Below are positions 27,101-35,759 of a stretch of 64,000 nucleotides of DNA, in pieces. The stretch is from Flavobacterium sp. 5 (GTDB lineage Bacteria; Bacteroidota; Bacteroidia; Flavobacteriales; Flavobacteriaceae). The stretch spans positions 3,224,001-3,288,000 of the forward strand of contig NZ_PHUE01000001.1 in NCBI RefSeq assembly GCF_002813295.1, given 5' to 3'. A program made the translations under genes and the position numbers. Positions within the stretch are counted from its first letter, which is position 1. Every line of letters begins with the position of its first letter. Below the pieces are notes generated by a model that did not search any database, was not told the DNA's origin, and was given only the letters and a program-made list of their open reading frames with translations.

Positions 27101-27714
27101 GTGTTCCAGATTGGTCTGCGGGTTTAACGAACAGATTTAGTTACAAAGGAATAACACTTCAATTTTTATTAGATATGAAATTTGGTATGGATGTATATTC
27201 TATGACAAACTCGGTTGCAGCTGTAAAAGGGCTTTTAGATGTTACAACAGAGGGTAGAGATGCTTATAATGCAGCAAGAGCTACAGCAGTTGCAAATGAC
27301 CCTAATTTTAGTCAGGCAACTTGGATTCCTACAGCGGGTTATGTAGCTAACGGAGTTATTAATACTGGTACTGAAGCTAATCCAGTGTACACAAAAAATA
27401 CGACACCAGTAAATCCACAGGATTATTGGAATAATGTTTTTAGTAATACTCCAGCACCATTTATTTATGATGCGTCTTATATAAAACTGAGAGAAGTAAG
27501 CTTAGGTTATACAATACCTAGAAGTGTTTTTGGAGATACAAAAATTAGTTCAATTTACATTTCTACTTTTGCAAGAAATTTATTAACATTTAATAAAGAT
27601 TTACCAAATGTTGATCCTGAGTCGATGTATAGTGCTGGGAATGGTCAAGGATTTGAATATGGGGCATTACCATCAAAAAAATCGTATGGTTTTAATATTA
27701 AAGTTACATTTTAA
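24169..27714 (+). CDS. SusC-like TonB-dependent transducer with STN domain
   Basis: Outer-membrane transporter, 1181 aa. A long signal region (a second Met precedes LTTLFLFTSMTVMHAGATYS) leads into a secretin/TonB N-terminal (STN) domain at about 48-115 (LAVAKVIEKLENTTNYRFVY). This is followed by a carboxypeptidase-regulatory-like domain (TDQSGMPLPGVTILLKGTT), the plug (IIRGISSISENNQPLYIVDG, AAAALYGSRALNGVILITTK) and the barrel. The STN domain marks it as a transducer that signals to FecR and the ECF sigma factor. It heads the operon with SusD, GH18, NagB/PIG-L and GH20, so a GlcNAc oligosaccharide is the likely cargo. Confidence 0.95.
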   Translation: MKKLLNSSRFKKPFLKFDLKMKLTTLFLFTSMTVMHAGATYSQKGKVSFSANNLAVAKVIEKLENTTNYRFVYNVRSVDLNRKIDLNLKGDSMETALNTIFNDSGTDFKIEGNHIVLTPKLPEVKSIVVPIEQIQKFMVKGKVTDQSGMPLPGVTILLKGTTNASQTDYDGRYSIEASIGDVLIFSLVGIKTKLVTVTDQSELNVKLAEESQNLNEVIVTALGIKRQKKELGYAVQDVKGDQLNKVITTNVATALSGKIAGVDVSTPATGVGGTARVIIRGISSISENNQPLYIVDGVPIDNIGLSNDAASKSKWFDGRDNGDGISSINPNNIESLSVLKGAAAAALYGSRALNGVILITTKKGSKGKLQVEINSGVSFDEVNAKYKDFQTEYGSGTNGTLPDPLKSETEVYSYTTNAWGPKFSQSVGQQIKIFDGSLKPYAKVDNNIQGFFRTGVTTTNGIALSGGSENAFVRFGYNNLQNNDVIPNTGLKRNDVSLSSTLKSDKFTLTANVNYIAETTENRPGLGDSPNNIGYSLSGLAPNIDQAWLQHYKNEEDGTIYKWNSNVYQLNPYLTVNDNHNSSEKNRFIGNVSANYQLAKWIGLSFRTGLDTYAFSSKDFMVGGSTWPGRENGYLGLDHITVSEMNTDFIATFSDIKLAKDLTFSGLLGASRRDFNREEDSRFGLNIIQPGIEYISNFSSQTENAPSVTKTETNSVYGSAKFDFKNYLYAEFTGRNDWFSVINSSAPSGAFYPAASLGFIFTDAFNIKSDAFTYGKFRSSWATVSNAPGAYKNALNYTVLPSYNGGSVVNVKNTAAPNPDLTFQSKVGLEFGLDLAFFKNRLKADITAYREDTSDQTLDLPSSPTSGYEYISVNAGKLRNEGIEVFLSGTPIKTKDFEWGIDLNYSKNKNTVLELYPTIDTYTISEARWAGAAIIAKVGGQYGTIIGKDFQKTASGEMIVGANGLPLYTDNKVALGKGVPDWSAGLTNRFSYKGITLQFLLDMKFGMDVYSMTNSVAAVKGLLDVTTEGRDAYNAARATAVANDPNFSQATWIPTAGYVANGVINTGTEANPVYTKNTTPVNPQDYWNNVFSNTPAPFIYDASYIKLREVSLGYTIPRSVFGDTKISSIYISTFARNLLTFNKDLPNVDPESMYSAGNGQGFEYGALPSKKSYGFNIKVTF

Positions 27715-27725
27715 AAAAATTAATT

Positions 27726-29246
27726 ATGAAATTTAAACAACTAATAATAATAGCTATACTTGTGTTATTTACTGCAGTTAGCTGTACCGAAAACTTTGAT
27801 GAACTAGAAAAAGACCCAGTATCGTTGTCAGCCAATCCAGCTGGTCAGCTCACTTTTATCGAGTTAAGTTTGTCTGGTGATAGTTATTACCAATGGAGAG
27901 CTAACTTGATTTATTCGGGAGGTTTTGTGCAACATTATGCTGGTTCTTGGGCAGTTACAGAATATGGTAATAAATTCAAGAAAGTTGAGGATTATAATAG
28001 AGCGTTATGGGCAAGCGTATATTCTAACGAATTGAAAAATGTAGTAGATATAATCGATAAAACAAGTGGTGATCCTGCGAATTCAAATATGAATGCAGTC
28101 GGGAAAATTATGAAAGTAATGATTGCACAACGATTGACAGATTTATACGGAGATGTACCTTATTCAGAAGCTGGTTTAGGATTTTCTAAAGGAATAGTAA
28201 CACCTAAATATGACAAGCAAGAAGATATATACAGTTCATTTTTTAATGAATTAGAAGAAGCATCTGCTCAATTAAATGCATCTGGAGGAAAAGTAAATGG
28301 AGATTTATTTTATAATGGAGATATTACCAAATGGAAAAAACTTGCCAATACAATGCGTTTACGTCTTGGAATGAGAATTTCGGAAGTAAAACCTGCTGAA
28401 GCTGAAAAACAAGTTAAAGCAGCTGTACAAAATGGTGTTTTTGAAAGTAATGATGATAACTGTATTATGCATCATTTAGATGTTAGTTTTAATGGAACTC
28501 TTTCTGATTTTAGAGGAAATGGATTGTCTCAGGCATTTGTTGGTGATGAACATGGAGATCATTTTAGTAGTTTGTTGATTGACTTTTTAAGAGACAATGG
28601 GGATCCTAGATTAACAATGATTGCAACTCCTAAATCAACAAGTAGTCTTACTTGGGGAGGGCCTTTGGCTCCGGGAGAAGTTGTATATGCTGGTTGCGTA
28701 CCAGGAACTTTTCGATGGGATGCTCAAGGAGGATCTAGCGCTCTTTCTGGGATTCAACCCTATCTAAAATTAAATACAACGCCATTTTTACATGTTGGAT
28801 ATTCTGAAACGCAATTATTGTTGGCGGAAGCTGCATATAGAGGATGGGTACCTGGTTCGGCTGCTGATTATTATAAAAAAGGTGTTGCAGCAGGAATAAA
28901 ACAATTAGAAATTTACGGTGCACCAGCAACTAGTTTAACTACTATAGATACTTATGTGGATGCGCATCCATTAGTGGCTGGTCAAGAAATGGCACAAATT
29001 GGTATGCAGCTCTGGATTACTTATTTGTTTAATAGTATCGAAGCGTATTCGAACTGGAGAAGAACAGGATATCCACATTTAATACCAATAACAAATTCAG
29101 ATTCTGAAACTGGTGGTGTTACACCAACACGTTTCTATTATCCAGGTGATGAACTTCAGAAAAATGAAGCAAATTATTTAGATGCTTTATCAAGAATGGG
29201 AGGAAAGAATGATTGGAGTGGTAAAGTTTGGTGGGATGTAAACTAA
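27726..29246 (+). CDS. SusD/RagB-family lipoprotein (SusD-like 2 group)
   Basis: Surface glycan-binding lipoprotein, 506 aa, partner of the SusC 11 nt upstream. Lipobox VSC is followed by the acidic stretch TENFDELEKDP. It belongs to the shorter SusD-like group: KIMKVMIAQRLTDLYGDVPY, MRLRLGMRISEVKPAEAEKQ and GYSETQLLLAEAAYRGWV are typical landmarks. It ends with an aromatic-rich segment (WSGKVWWDVN). Its ligand is inferred from the chitinase/hexosaminidase genes that follow. Confidence 0.93.
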   Translation: MKFKQLIIIAILVLFTAVSCTENFDELEKDPVSLSANPAGQLTFIELSLSGDSYYQWRANLIYSGGFVQHYAGSWAVTEYGNKFKKVEDYNRALWASVYSNELKNVVDIIDKTSGDPANSNMNAVGKIMKVMIAQRLTDLYGDVPYSEAGLGFSKGIVTPKYDKQEDIYSSFFNELEEASAQLNASGGKVNGDLFYNGDITKWKKLANTMRLRLGMRISEVKPAEAEKQVKAAVQNGVFESNDDNCIMHHLDVSFNGTLSDFRGNGLSQAFVGDEHGDHFSSLLIDFLRDNGDPRLTMIATPKSTSSLTWGGPLAPGEVVYAGCVPGTFRWDAQGGSSALSGIQPYLKLNTTPFLHVGYSETQLLLAEAAYRGWVPGSAADYYKKGVAAGIKQLEIYGAPATSLTTIDTYVDAHPLVAGQEMAQIGMQLWITYLFNSIEAYSNWRRTGYPHLIPITNSDSETGGVTPTRFYYPGDELQKNEANYLDALSRMGGKNDWSGKVWWDVN

Positions 29247-29334
29247 AAAAACATCAAAAGTAAAGTTATGCCTAATAGGGTATTATTTTCATTCTAATTA
29301 AAAAAATTAAAAACAATAGTTTAAATTAAAAATT

Positions 29335-30357
29335 ATGATAAAAAATAAAGCCTTATTAGGCATCCTTTTTTTTCTAAGTACACTTTTTTCAGTCTATGGT
29401 TGTTCTTCTCAAGATGAGACTGATATCGAAAAACCAAACAAATCGGCAAGAGTCGTTGGATATTTATCATCGGATAGTTTTAGTAAAATAAACGTTATTC
29501 AGTTTTGCAAACTTACGCATCTTAATATATCATTTGCCAATCCTGATCTACAAGGAAATTTAACTTTTAATGGAGATATTGATGCTGTAATTGCGTATGT
29601 AAAAGCGGTAAACCCAAATATTAAAATTAGCATTTCTATTGCTGGTGGAGTTTTGACTGCAGAACAAGCTGCTAATTGGACTTTTCTTATAGACAAACCA
29701 AATAATAGACCTGCATTTATTCAAAATATTATGGCTTTTGTAGATAAACATCATTTAGATGGAGTAGATGTCGATCTCGAATGGGAGGCAGTAACCTACG
29801 GATATAGTGGTTTTGTTTTAGAATTAAGAAAAGTATTAACAGAACATAATAAATTAATGACGGCAGCTTTGCCTAATAATTCCCGTTTCGAAAACATAAC
29901 TCAAGAGGCATTAAATTCATTCGATTTTTTAAACATAATGTCATATGACAGTACTGGTCCGTGGACGCCAGATAATCCAGGACAGCACAGTTCCTATGAA
30001 AATTCTAAAATAGGTATTGAATTTTGGAATAAACTTCAACATGTTTCTAGTGATAAACTTAATCTAGGTGTACCTTTTTACGGTTATAATTTTACGTTTA
30101 AACCTGTTACAAGTATAACTTATGCCCAAGTTATAGCTGCAGGAACTCCATTTGCAGATCTAGATCAAATTGGTAATATTTTTTACAATGGAAGACCTAC
30201 AATAGAACAAAAAGTAGTTTATGCATCAGAATATACTGGAGGTATTATGATTTGGGAACTTGGTCAAGATTCATTTGATCAATATTCTCTACTAGATGTA
30301 ATTCATAAAAAATATACCGCTCTAAAATTCAAAACTACAGGAATGTGTGGTAATTAA
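29335..30357 (+). CDS. GH18 chitinase-like surface lipoprotein
   Basis: Single-domain glycoside hydrolase family 18 enzyme, 340 aa. Lipobox VYGC is followed by SSQDETDIEKP, acidic and typical of surface export. The GH18 signature is complete: LDGVDVDLEWE, with catalytic acid Glu149 and the assisting Asp147. Other barrel landmarks are ISISIAGG, FDFLNIMSYD and LNLGVPFYGYNF. It would cut beta-1,4-GlcNAc linkages in chitin oligomers or similar glycans outside the cell, feeding SusCD. The MSYD motif is closer to chitinases than to endo-acting N-glycanases, but the substrate is not proven. Confidence 0.9.
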   Translation: MIKNKALLGILFFLSTLFSVYGCSSQDETDIEKPNKSARVVGYLSSDSFSKINVIQFCKLTHLNISFANPDLQGNLTFNGDIDAVIAYVKAVNPNIKISISIAGGVLTAEQAANWTFLIDKPNNRPAFIQNIMAFVDKHHLDGVDVDLEWEAVTYGYSGFVLELRKVLTEHNKLMTAALPNNSRFENITQEALNSFDFLNIMSYDSTGPWTPDNPGQHSSYENSKIGIEFWNKLQHVSSDKLNLGVPFYGYNFTFKPVTSITYAQVIAAGTPFADLDQIGNIFYNGRPTIEQKVVYASEYTGGIMIWELGQDSFDQYSLLDVIHKKYTALKFKTTGMCGN

Positions 30358-30670
30358 AAATGCAAAATAATATTAATTGCGAAATTAAATTTTTCTAGAA
30401 TAAAGAGTCTTACCATTTTTTGGAAATAAAAAATGATACCGCAAGATCCCTTTATTTAAAGATTATTAAACCAGTTGCTCTGATTTTTAAAGCATTTCTA
30501 CTTTGCTTTAAGAGTTTATTACTATTGCTTTTTTTCAAAATAAAATTTATATATAAACAGAACTCAATCCGTTTTGTTTCAAAAAAAACATTTTACGAGG
30601 TCATAAGTATGAATCTCTAATTTTAAAATAATTACTAATCAATACTAAAATAGATATAATTACAAACAAC
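30358..30670. other. Gene-free stretch between GH18 and nagB
   Basis: About 310 nt of very AT-rich sequence. The only open frame (30420-30620) begins with TTG, is almost all Lys/Phe/Leu and resembles no family. A weak 7-bp stem (TTAAAGC with GCTTTAA, near 30487-30513) has no T run. I see no TAnnTTTG promoter. The gap may hold a promoter for nagB and GH20 but I cannot locate one. Confidence 0.4.
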
Positions 30671-32608
30671 ATGAGAATAACATCAAACTTAGGTAATGAT
30701 ATAAGCTTTAAGAAAGCTGGGCAGTTTGAAGATACCCGTTTTGAGAAAATTCACAACGTAATTTTTAAAAACGCTTCGCACGCTTCAATAATCGTTGCTC
30801 AAGAGATTGCGGATTTAATTCGTTCTAAACAAGAAAAGAATAAAAAATGTGTGTTAGGTTTGGTCACTGGATCTTCGCCTATAAAAGTGTATCAAGAATT
30901 AGTTCGTATGCACAAAGAAGAAGGATTGAGTTTTGACAATGTTATTACTTTCAATTTAGATGAATACTATCCTATGCCAAAGGAAAGTAATCAAAGTTAT
31001 CATTATTTCATGCACCAACATCTTTTTAACCACGTTGATATTAGACCTGAAAACGTAAATATTCCTGATGGAACTATTGAACTAGAGGAGATGAATCAGT
31101 TTTGTGTGGATTATGAAATGAATATTAAAAATGCTGGAGGTCTTGATTTTCAATTATTGGGAATTGGTCGAACAGGACACGTAGGTTTTAATGAGCCAGG
31201 ATCACATATCAACTCAGGAACTAGAATTATTACATTAGATCATATTACTAAAGTTGATGCATCTGGTGATTTTAACGGAATAGGAAATGTCCCTAAAAAA
31301 GCAATCACAATGGGGGTTTCAACAATTCTTAGATCTAAAAGAATTGTTTTGATGGCTTGGGGGCAAAACAAAGCTTCTGTCATCAAACGAACTATTCAAG
31401 GTGATATTAGCTCTGAAGTTCCTGCAACTTTTTTACAAAATCATAATAACGCGACTTTTATTTTAGACGAAGGTGCTGCATCAGAATTAACTCGTTTAGA
31501 AACACCTTGGCTGGTAGGAGAGTGTATTTGGACACCAGAATTAAAAAGCAAAGCTATTGTTTGGCTTTGTCAATATACAAATCAATCGATTTTAAAATTG
31601 ACAGATAGAGATTACAATAACAACGGAATGTCTGATTTATTGGCTTCTGGAAGTTCTTCTTATGATTTGAATATTAATATGTTCAATGTATTGCAACATA
31701 CTATTACAGGATGGCCAGGCGGTAAACCAAATACAGATGATTCTCATAGACCTGAAAGAACAAATCCTGCAAAGAAAAGAGTGATTCTTTTTAGTCCGCA
31801 TCCAGACGATGATGTGATTTCTATGGGAGGGACTTTTGCCAAATTAATTAAGCAAGGTCATGATGTACATGTTGTATATCAAACTTCTGGTAACATTGCA
31901 GTTACAGATGATGAGGCTTTAAAATTTGCTGAAGTATGTAATGATTTTACTGATGGAGATAAGTCAGAAATTAATTTTCAATCCGTAATTGATGCTATTA
32001 AGTCGAAGCCAATTGGACAAAGTGACTCTATGGAAGTCCGTAAATTAAAAGGATTGATCAGAAGACGTGAATCATATGCTGCTACTAGATATATTGGGCT
32101 AAAAGATGAAAATACACACTTTTTAGATTTACCTTTTTATGAAACAGGAATGGTTCAAAAAAAGCCATTAGGTTCAGAAGATATTGCTATTGTAAAAAAT
32201 ATTATTGAGAAAATTAAACCACATCAGGTATTTGCAGCTGGAGATCTTGCCGATCCTCATGGTACTCATGAAGTTTGTTTGAATGCCATTTTTGCAGCTA
32301 TGAAAGCATTAAAATCAAAACCATTCATGAATGATTGTTGGCTGTGGTTGTACAGAGGTGCATGGCACGAATGGGACATTCATGAAATTGATATGGCAGT
32401 TCCATTGAGTCCAGATGAAGTTTTATTGAAAAGGTATGCCATTTTATACCATCAGTCTCAAAAAGATAGAGTTATGTTCCAAGGAAATGACTCAAGAGAA
32501 TTCTGGGTTAGAGCCGAAGATCGAAATAAAAATACGGCCAAATTATATGATCAATTAGGTCTTGCTGAATACGAAGCTATAGAGGCTTTTAAGCGTTTTG
32601 ACTATTAA
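30671..32608 (+). CDS. nagB: Glucosamine-6-phosphate deaminase fused to a PIG-L (LmbE) deacetylase-like domain
   Basis: Cytoplasmic fusion protein, 645 aa, more than twice the length of ordinary NagB. Residues about 30-290 are the sugar-phosphate isomerase fold of NagB (GLVTGSSPIKVYQELV, VITFNLDEYYPM, LLGIGRTGHVGFNEPGS), converting glucosamine 6-phosphate to fructose 6-phosphate and ammonia. From about 370 follows a PIG-L/LmbE fold with metal motif FSPHPDDDVISMGGTF and DPHGTHEVC. PIG-L enzymes remove acetyl groups from GlcNAc-type sugars, so this domain may act before the NagB step; that is inference. This fusion is known in Bacteroidota. Confidence 0.92.
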   Translation: MRITSNLGNDISFKKAGQFEDTRFEKIHNVIFKNASHASIIVAQEIADLIRSKQEKNKKCVLGLVTGSSPIKVYQELVRMHKEEGLSFDNVITFNLDEYYPMPKESNQSYHYFMHQHLFNHVDIRPENVNIPDGTIELEEMNQFCVDYEMNIKNAGGLDFQLLGIGRTGHVGFNEPGSHINSGTRIITLDHITKVDASGDFNGIGNVPKKAITMGVSTILRSKRIVLMAWGQNKASVIKRTIQGDISSEVPATFLQNHNNATFILDEGAASELTRLETPWLVGECIWTPELKSKAIVWLCQYTNQSILKLTDRDYNNNGMSDLLASGSSSYDLNINMFNVLQHTITGWPGGKPNTDDSHRPERTNPAKKRVILFSPHPDDDVISMGGTFAKLIKQGHDVHVVYQTSGNIAVTDDEALKFAEVCNDFTDGDKSEINFQSVIDAIKSKPIGQSDSMEVRKLKGLIRRRESYAATRYIGLKDENTHFLDLPFYETGMVQKKPLGSEDIAIVKNIIEKIKPHQVFAAGDLADPHGTHEVCLNAIFAAMKALKSKPFMNDCWLWLYRGAWHEWDIHEIDMAVPLSPDEVLLKRYAILYHQSQKDRVMFQGNDSREFWVRAEDRNKNTAKLYDQLGLAEYEAIEAFKRFDY

Positions 32609-32704
32609 TTGAATTTATTTGAAACGAAATTTAACTACTTTAAAAAATATAAAAAGGTCGAATTTAATTATATGTGGCCAATAAAAAGTAAAAAATACCT
32701 ATAC

Positions 32705-34780
32705 ATGAAACAAAAAATTACAGTGTTATTATTACTAATTAGCTTAACCGTTTTCTCTCAAGTAAAAGAAGAGCAATTAAATTTGATGCCTTGGCCACAA
32801 AATATTGAACTTAGCGAAGGCTCATTCATGTTGACAAAAAATTTTAAAGTAAATATTACTGGTGCTCCAAACGCTAGAATATTTGTAGGAGCTACTAATT
32901 TTTTGCGCCGATTGGATGGAAGAACAGGAATGTTTTTTGATCAAGGATTTATAACAGGTTTAAATGAAGTTCCAGAAGCGCAATTGCAAATAAATTGTGT
33001 TAGAAGTGGAAAAATTGAACTATATGATGATGAAAGTTATTTGTTGGATGTAACATCAAACAAAATTACAATAAACGCGACAACTGATATTGGAGCTCTA
33101 CATGGATTAGAAACTTTATTGCAACTTTTGCAAAATAATAGTAATTCTTTTTATTTCCCAGTTTCTAAAATCTCAGATTTTCCAAGATTTACTTGGAGAG
33201 GTTTAATGATTGATGGTTCTAGACAGTTTATGCCTATTGATGTCATAAAACGGAATTTGGATGGAATGGCAGCTGTAAAAATGAATGTTTTTCACTGGCA
33301 TTTGGTAGATGATCAAGGTTGGAGAATTGAAATGAAAAAACACCCGAAGTTAATTGAATTGGCATCGGATGGAAATTACTATACTCAAGAAGAAATCAAA
33401 AACGTTGTAAAATATGCCGCTGACAGAGGAATCCAGATAGTTCCTGAGATTGATGTTCCGGGTCATGCATCAGCTATTTTGACGGCTTATCCTGAAATTG
33501 GTAGTAAAGCCGTGAATGTGAATGTTGGTTCTGGAGAAAAAGGGCAACAATTAAAACAAATTCAGACCTATAGTGTAGAGAGAAACGCAGGGATTTTCAC
33601 GCCTACACTGGATCCTTCAAACCCAAAAACATATGAACTGTTAAGTTCTATTTTTGATGAAGTTTGCCCGCTTTTTCTTGGAAAATTTTTTCATATCGGG
33701 GGTGATGAAAACGAAGGGAAAGATTGGGACTCAAATCCTAAAATACAGGAATTCAAAAAGAAACATAATTTGGCTACCAACCACGAATTGCAAACCTATT
33801 TCACTATGCAGTTGGTTCCGATGCTTAAAAAGCACAATAAAGAATTAATGGGATGGGAAGAAATTATGACTAAAAACATGACCAAAGATGCTGTAATTCA
33901 TTCTTGGAGACCTAATGAAGATATTGGAGGTCAGAATTCTTTAGCCAATGCTGTAAAAGGTGGGTATAAAACTGTTTTGTCAAATGGCTATTATATTGAT
34001 TTAGTTTATAGCGTTGAAAATCATTACAGTGTAGATCCAATGCCTAAGGGTGTAGTGTTGAGTGACAAAGAAAAGGCAAGAATATTAGGAGGTGAAGCAA
34101 CTATGTGGACAGAATTAGCATCAGCAAAAACCATAGATTCTAGAATTTGGCCAAGAACAGCTGCTATTGCTGAACGTTTATGGTCTAATGAAAATGTTAC
34201 CGATATAAGTAGTTTGCGCAAAAGATTGAAAACAGTTTCTTTTAGATTAGAAGAATTAGGGTTAACTCATCTAAAAAGTAAAGAGGGATTGTTGAGAAAT
34301 ATAAGTAACAATCAAAAAAGTGAGGCTTTGTTAGATTTGTCTAATGTTTGTGAACCGTTAAAAGGATACACAAGAAATAAAGGAGGAACTGAATATAAAA
34401 TGTATTCTCCATTGACATTATTCGCAGATGTTTGTACTCCTGACGCTTCTGATGCTATTTTATTCGGTGAAGCTGTTGTAAATTTTTCAAATAATAAAAC
34501 AATTGAAAATCAAGTAATAGTTGTTAGCTATTTAAATAAATGGATAAAAATGGATTTCGATTTAAATACTTTGAGTGATAATGCACCACTTATTCAACCA
34601 CTTTTACCATTGTCTAAAAGTTTGAAAGACATTTCAGAGCAACTTTTGCTCAAAATTGATAAAAAACAAAATATAGATATTTCTGTATTAAATGAATTAC
34701 TCGAAAAATGTAATTCGAAAGAACATGCTGACGTTGAGTTAGCGGTATATAATAGCTTGAAAAAATTAGTTCAAGGATAA
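32705..34780 (+). CDS. GH20 beta-N-acetylhexosaminidase
   Basis: Secreted family 20 hexosaminidase, 691 aa from ATG 32705, chosen because MKQKITVLLLLISLTVFSQ is a clean signal peptide; the frame is open upstream to 32609. An N-terminal GH20b domain (LMPWPQNIELSEGSF) leads to the catalytic barrel: FTWRGLMIDGSRQFMP, VFHWHLVDDQGWRIE, and the catalytic pair Asp334-Glu335 in HIGGDENEG. WTELAS and WPRTAAIAERLWS follow. There is no lipobox, so a periplasmic location is likely. It would trim GlcNAc from the non-reducing end of oligosaccharides imported by the SusCD pair. Confidence 0.95.
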   Translation: MKQKITVLLLLISLTVFSQVKEEQLNLMPWPQNIELSEGSFMLTKNFKVNITGAPNARIFVGATNFLRRLDGRTGMFFDQGFITGLNEVPEAQLQINCVRSGKIELYDDESYLLDVTSNKITINATTDIGALHGLETLLQLLQNNSNSFYFPVSKISDFPRFTWRGLMIDGSRQFMPIDVIKRNLDGMAAVKMNVFHWHLVDDQGWRIEMKKHPKLIELASDGNYYTQEEIKNVVKYAADRGIQIVPEIDVPGHASAILTAYPEIGSKAVNVNVGSGEKGQQLKQIQTYSVERNAGIFTPTLDPSNPKTYELLSSIFDEVCPLFLGKFFHIGGDENEGKDWDSNPKIQEFKKKHNLATNHELQTYFTMQLVPMLKKHNKELMGWEEIMTKNMTKDAVIHSWRPNEDIGGQNSLANAVKGGYKTVLSNGYYIDLVYSVENHYSVDPMPKGVVLSDKEKARILGGEATMWTELASAKTIDSRIWPRTAAIAERLWSNENVTDISSLRKRLKTVSFRLEELGLTHLKSKEGLLRNISNNQKSEALLDLSNVCEPLKGYTRNKGGTEYKMYSPLTLFADVCTPDASDAILFGEAVVNFSNNKTIENQVIVVSYLNKWIKMDFDLNTLSDNAPLIQPLLPLSKSLKDISEQLLLKIDKKQNIDISVLNELLEKCNSKEHADVELAVYNSLKKLVQG

Positions 34781-34896
34781 GATTTAAATTCAAAAAGTAA
34801 AGTTGTAATAGTTTAAGTTTGAGTTTGGTTATTTATGTTTTACTAGGTTTTCTTTATTTTGAATTGGTATTGTTTTTGTATGAAAACAATATTTAG

Positions 34897-34926
34897 GAGG
34901 CTGTCCATTAAGGACAGTCTCTTTTG
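34897..34926 (+). terminator. Terminator after the GH20 gene
   Basis: A 10-bp stem, GAGGCTGTCC (34897-34906) with GGACAGTCTC (34912-34921), one G-T pair, 5-nt loop, then TTTT. It closes the GlcNAc-glycan operon. The remaining sequence up to the tRNA terminator shows no gene. Confidence 0.85.
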
Positions 34927-35046
34927 TTTAAAATAGTTCTTTCTATTTAGGAATCATAGAATTTCAATAATTAATTCAAGTTGTTTAAACTCAAGTACCT
35001 CATTCTAGAAATAATATTAGTAATTATTTTTAATTTAATTCCAATA

Positions 35047-35080
35047 AAAAACCCTTAAACAATTGATGTTTAAGGGTTTG
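35047..35080. terminator. Terminator of the tRNA gene
   Basis: AAACCCTTAAACA and TGTTTAAGGGTTT form a perfect 13-bp stem with a short loop (ATTGA). The A run on the plus-strand left side becomes a T run for minus-strand transcription. It lies directly after the tRNA 3' end. Confidence 0.8.
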
Positions 35081-35086
35081 TTTTCG

Positions 35087-35160
35087 TAGCGAAGACGGGA
35101 GTTGAACCCGTGACCTCAGGGTTATGAATCCTGCGCTCTAACCGACTGAGCTACCTCGCC
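35087..35160 (-). tRNA. tRNA-Met (CAT), elongator type
   Basis: A 74-nt cloverleaf on the minus strand. The acceptor stem GGCGAGG pairs with CTTCGCT with two G-T wobbles. The D arm is present, the anticodon loop TTCATAA carries CAT, and the T arm is ACGGG-TTCAACT-CCCGT. The discriminator is A and no CCA is encoded, as usual in Bacteroidota. The paired first base and lack of the three G-C initiator pairs argue against initiator tRNA; an Ile-CAT (lysidine) tRNA cannot be fully excluded. The anticodon stem has an A-C mismatch next to the loop. Confidence 0.9.
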
Positions 35161-35195
35161 ATATTTGGGATAATTTCTATCCCTGAATGCGGGTG

Positions 35196-35225
35196 CAAAT
35201 ATAAAACAATAATTAGAGTTTGCAA
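35196..35225 (-). promoter_or_regulatory. Promoter of tRNA-Met
   Basis: Minus strand: TTG (35225-35223), 19-nt spacer, TATATTTG (35203-35196). This is the exact Bacteroidota consensus TTG-N17-23-TAnnTTTG, 35 nt before the mature tRNA. Confidence 0.75.
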
Positions 35226-35313
35226 GCAAAAAAGAACAAAAAAATTTTTTTTTGAAAAGGTTTTTTTTTTGGAGTAATAATCTATATATTTCGCAAACGA
35301 AAAAAATGTATTC

Positions 35314-35706
35314 ATGAATTTAAAAGTGCGTTACGAAATCGAATTCCCCATAAATTCTTCTCCCCAATTGTTGTATCAATATATTTCGACACCATCAGGC
35401 CTATCTGAGTGGTTTGCAGATAATGTAAATTCTCGAGGTGAGTTTTTTACTTTTATTTGGAATGATTCCCAAGAAAAAGCTAGACTAGCATCAAAAAAGT
35501 CTGGAGAAAAAGTAAAGTTCAAATGGGTAGATGAAAACAATAAGGATACAGAATATTTCTTTGAATTGAATATTTTAGTAGATGAATTAACCAAAGATGT
35601 CTCTCTGATGGTAGTTGATTTTGCTAGTAAAGAAGAAGTTGAAGAGGCTACTCAATTATGGGAAAACCAAATTTCAGATCTAAAACATGTTATAGGTTCG
35701 GTATAG
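35314..35706 (+). CDS. START-like/SRPBCC-fold protein
   Basis: Soluble 130-aa protein of the START-like/AHSA1 ligand-binding fold. RYEIEFPINSSPQLLYQYIS and PSGLSEWFADNVNSRGEFFT, followed by FIWNDSQEKARL, match a family common in Bacteroidota and usually encoded singly near tRNA or aminotransferase genes. No catalytic residues are apparent and the ligand is unknown. It is followed 53 nt later by the class IV aminotransferase gene on the same strand. Confidence 0.8.
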   Translation: MNLKVRYEIEFPINSSPQLLYQYISTPSGLSEWFADNVNSRGEFFTFIWNDSQEKARLASKKSGEKVKFKWVDENNKDTEYFFELNILVDELTKDVSLMVVDFASKEEVEEATQLWENQISDLKHVIGSV

Positions 35707-35759
35707 TAGAATTGTATATTATAACTTATATTTGCCTGAATTAATTTCAGGCTTTTTTT

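Noticed and set aside
30420..30620. 66-codon open frame between GH18 and nagB
   Set aside because: TTG start without a ribosome-binding context, low-complexity Lys/Phe/Leu composition and no family resemblance; likely chance.
35087..35160. Initiator tRNA identity for the CAT-anticodon tRNA
   Set aside because: The acceptor end pairs fully (with wobbles) and the anticodon stem lacks the three consecutive G-C pairs of initiators.
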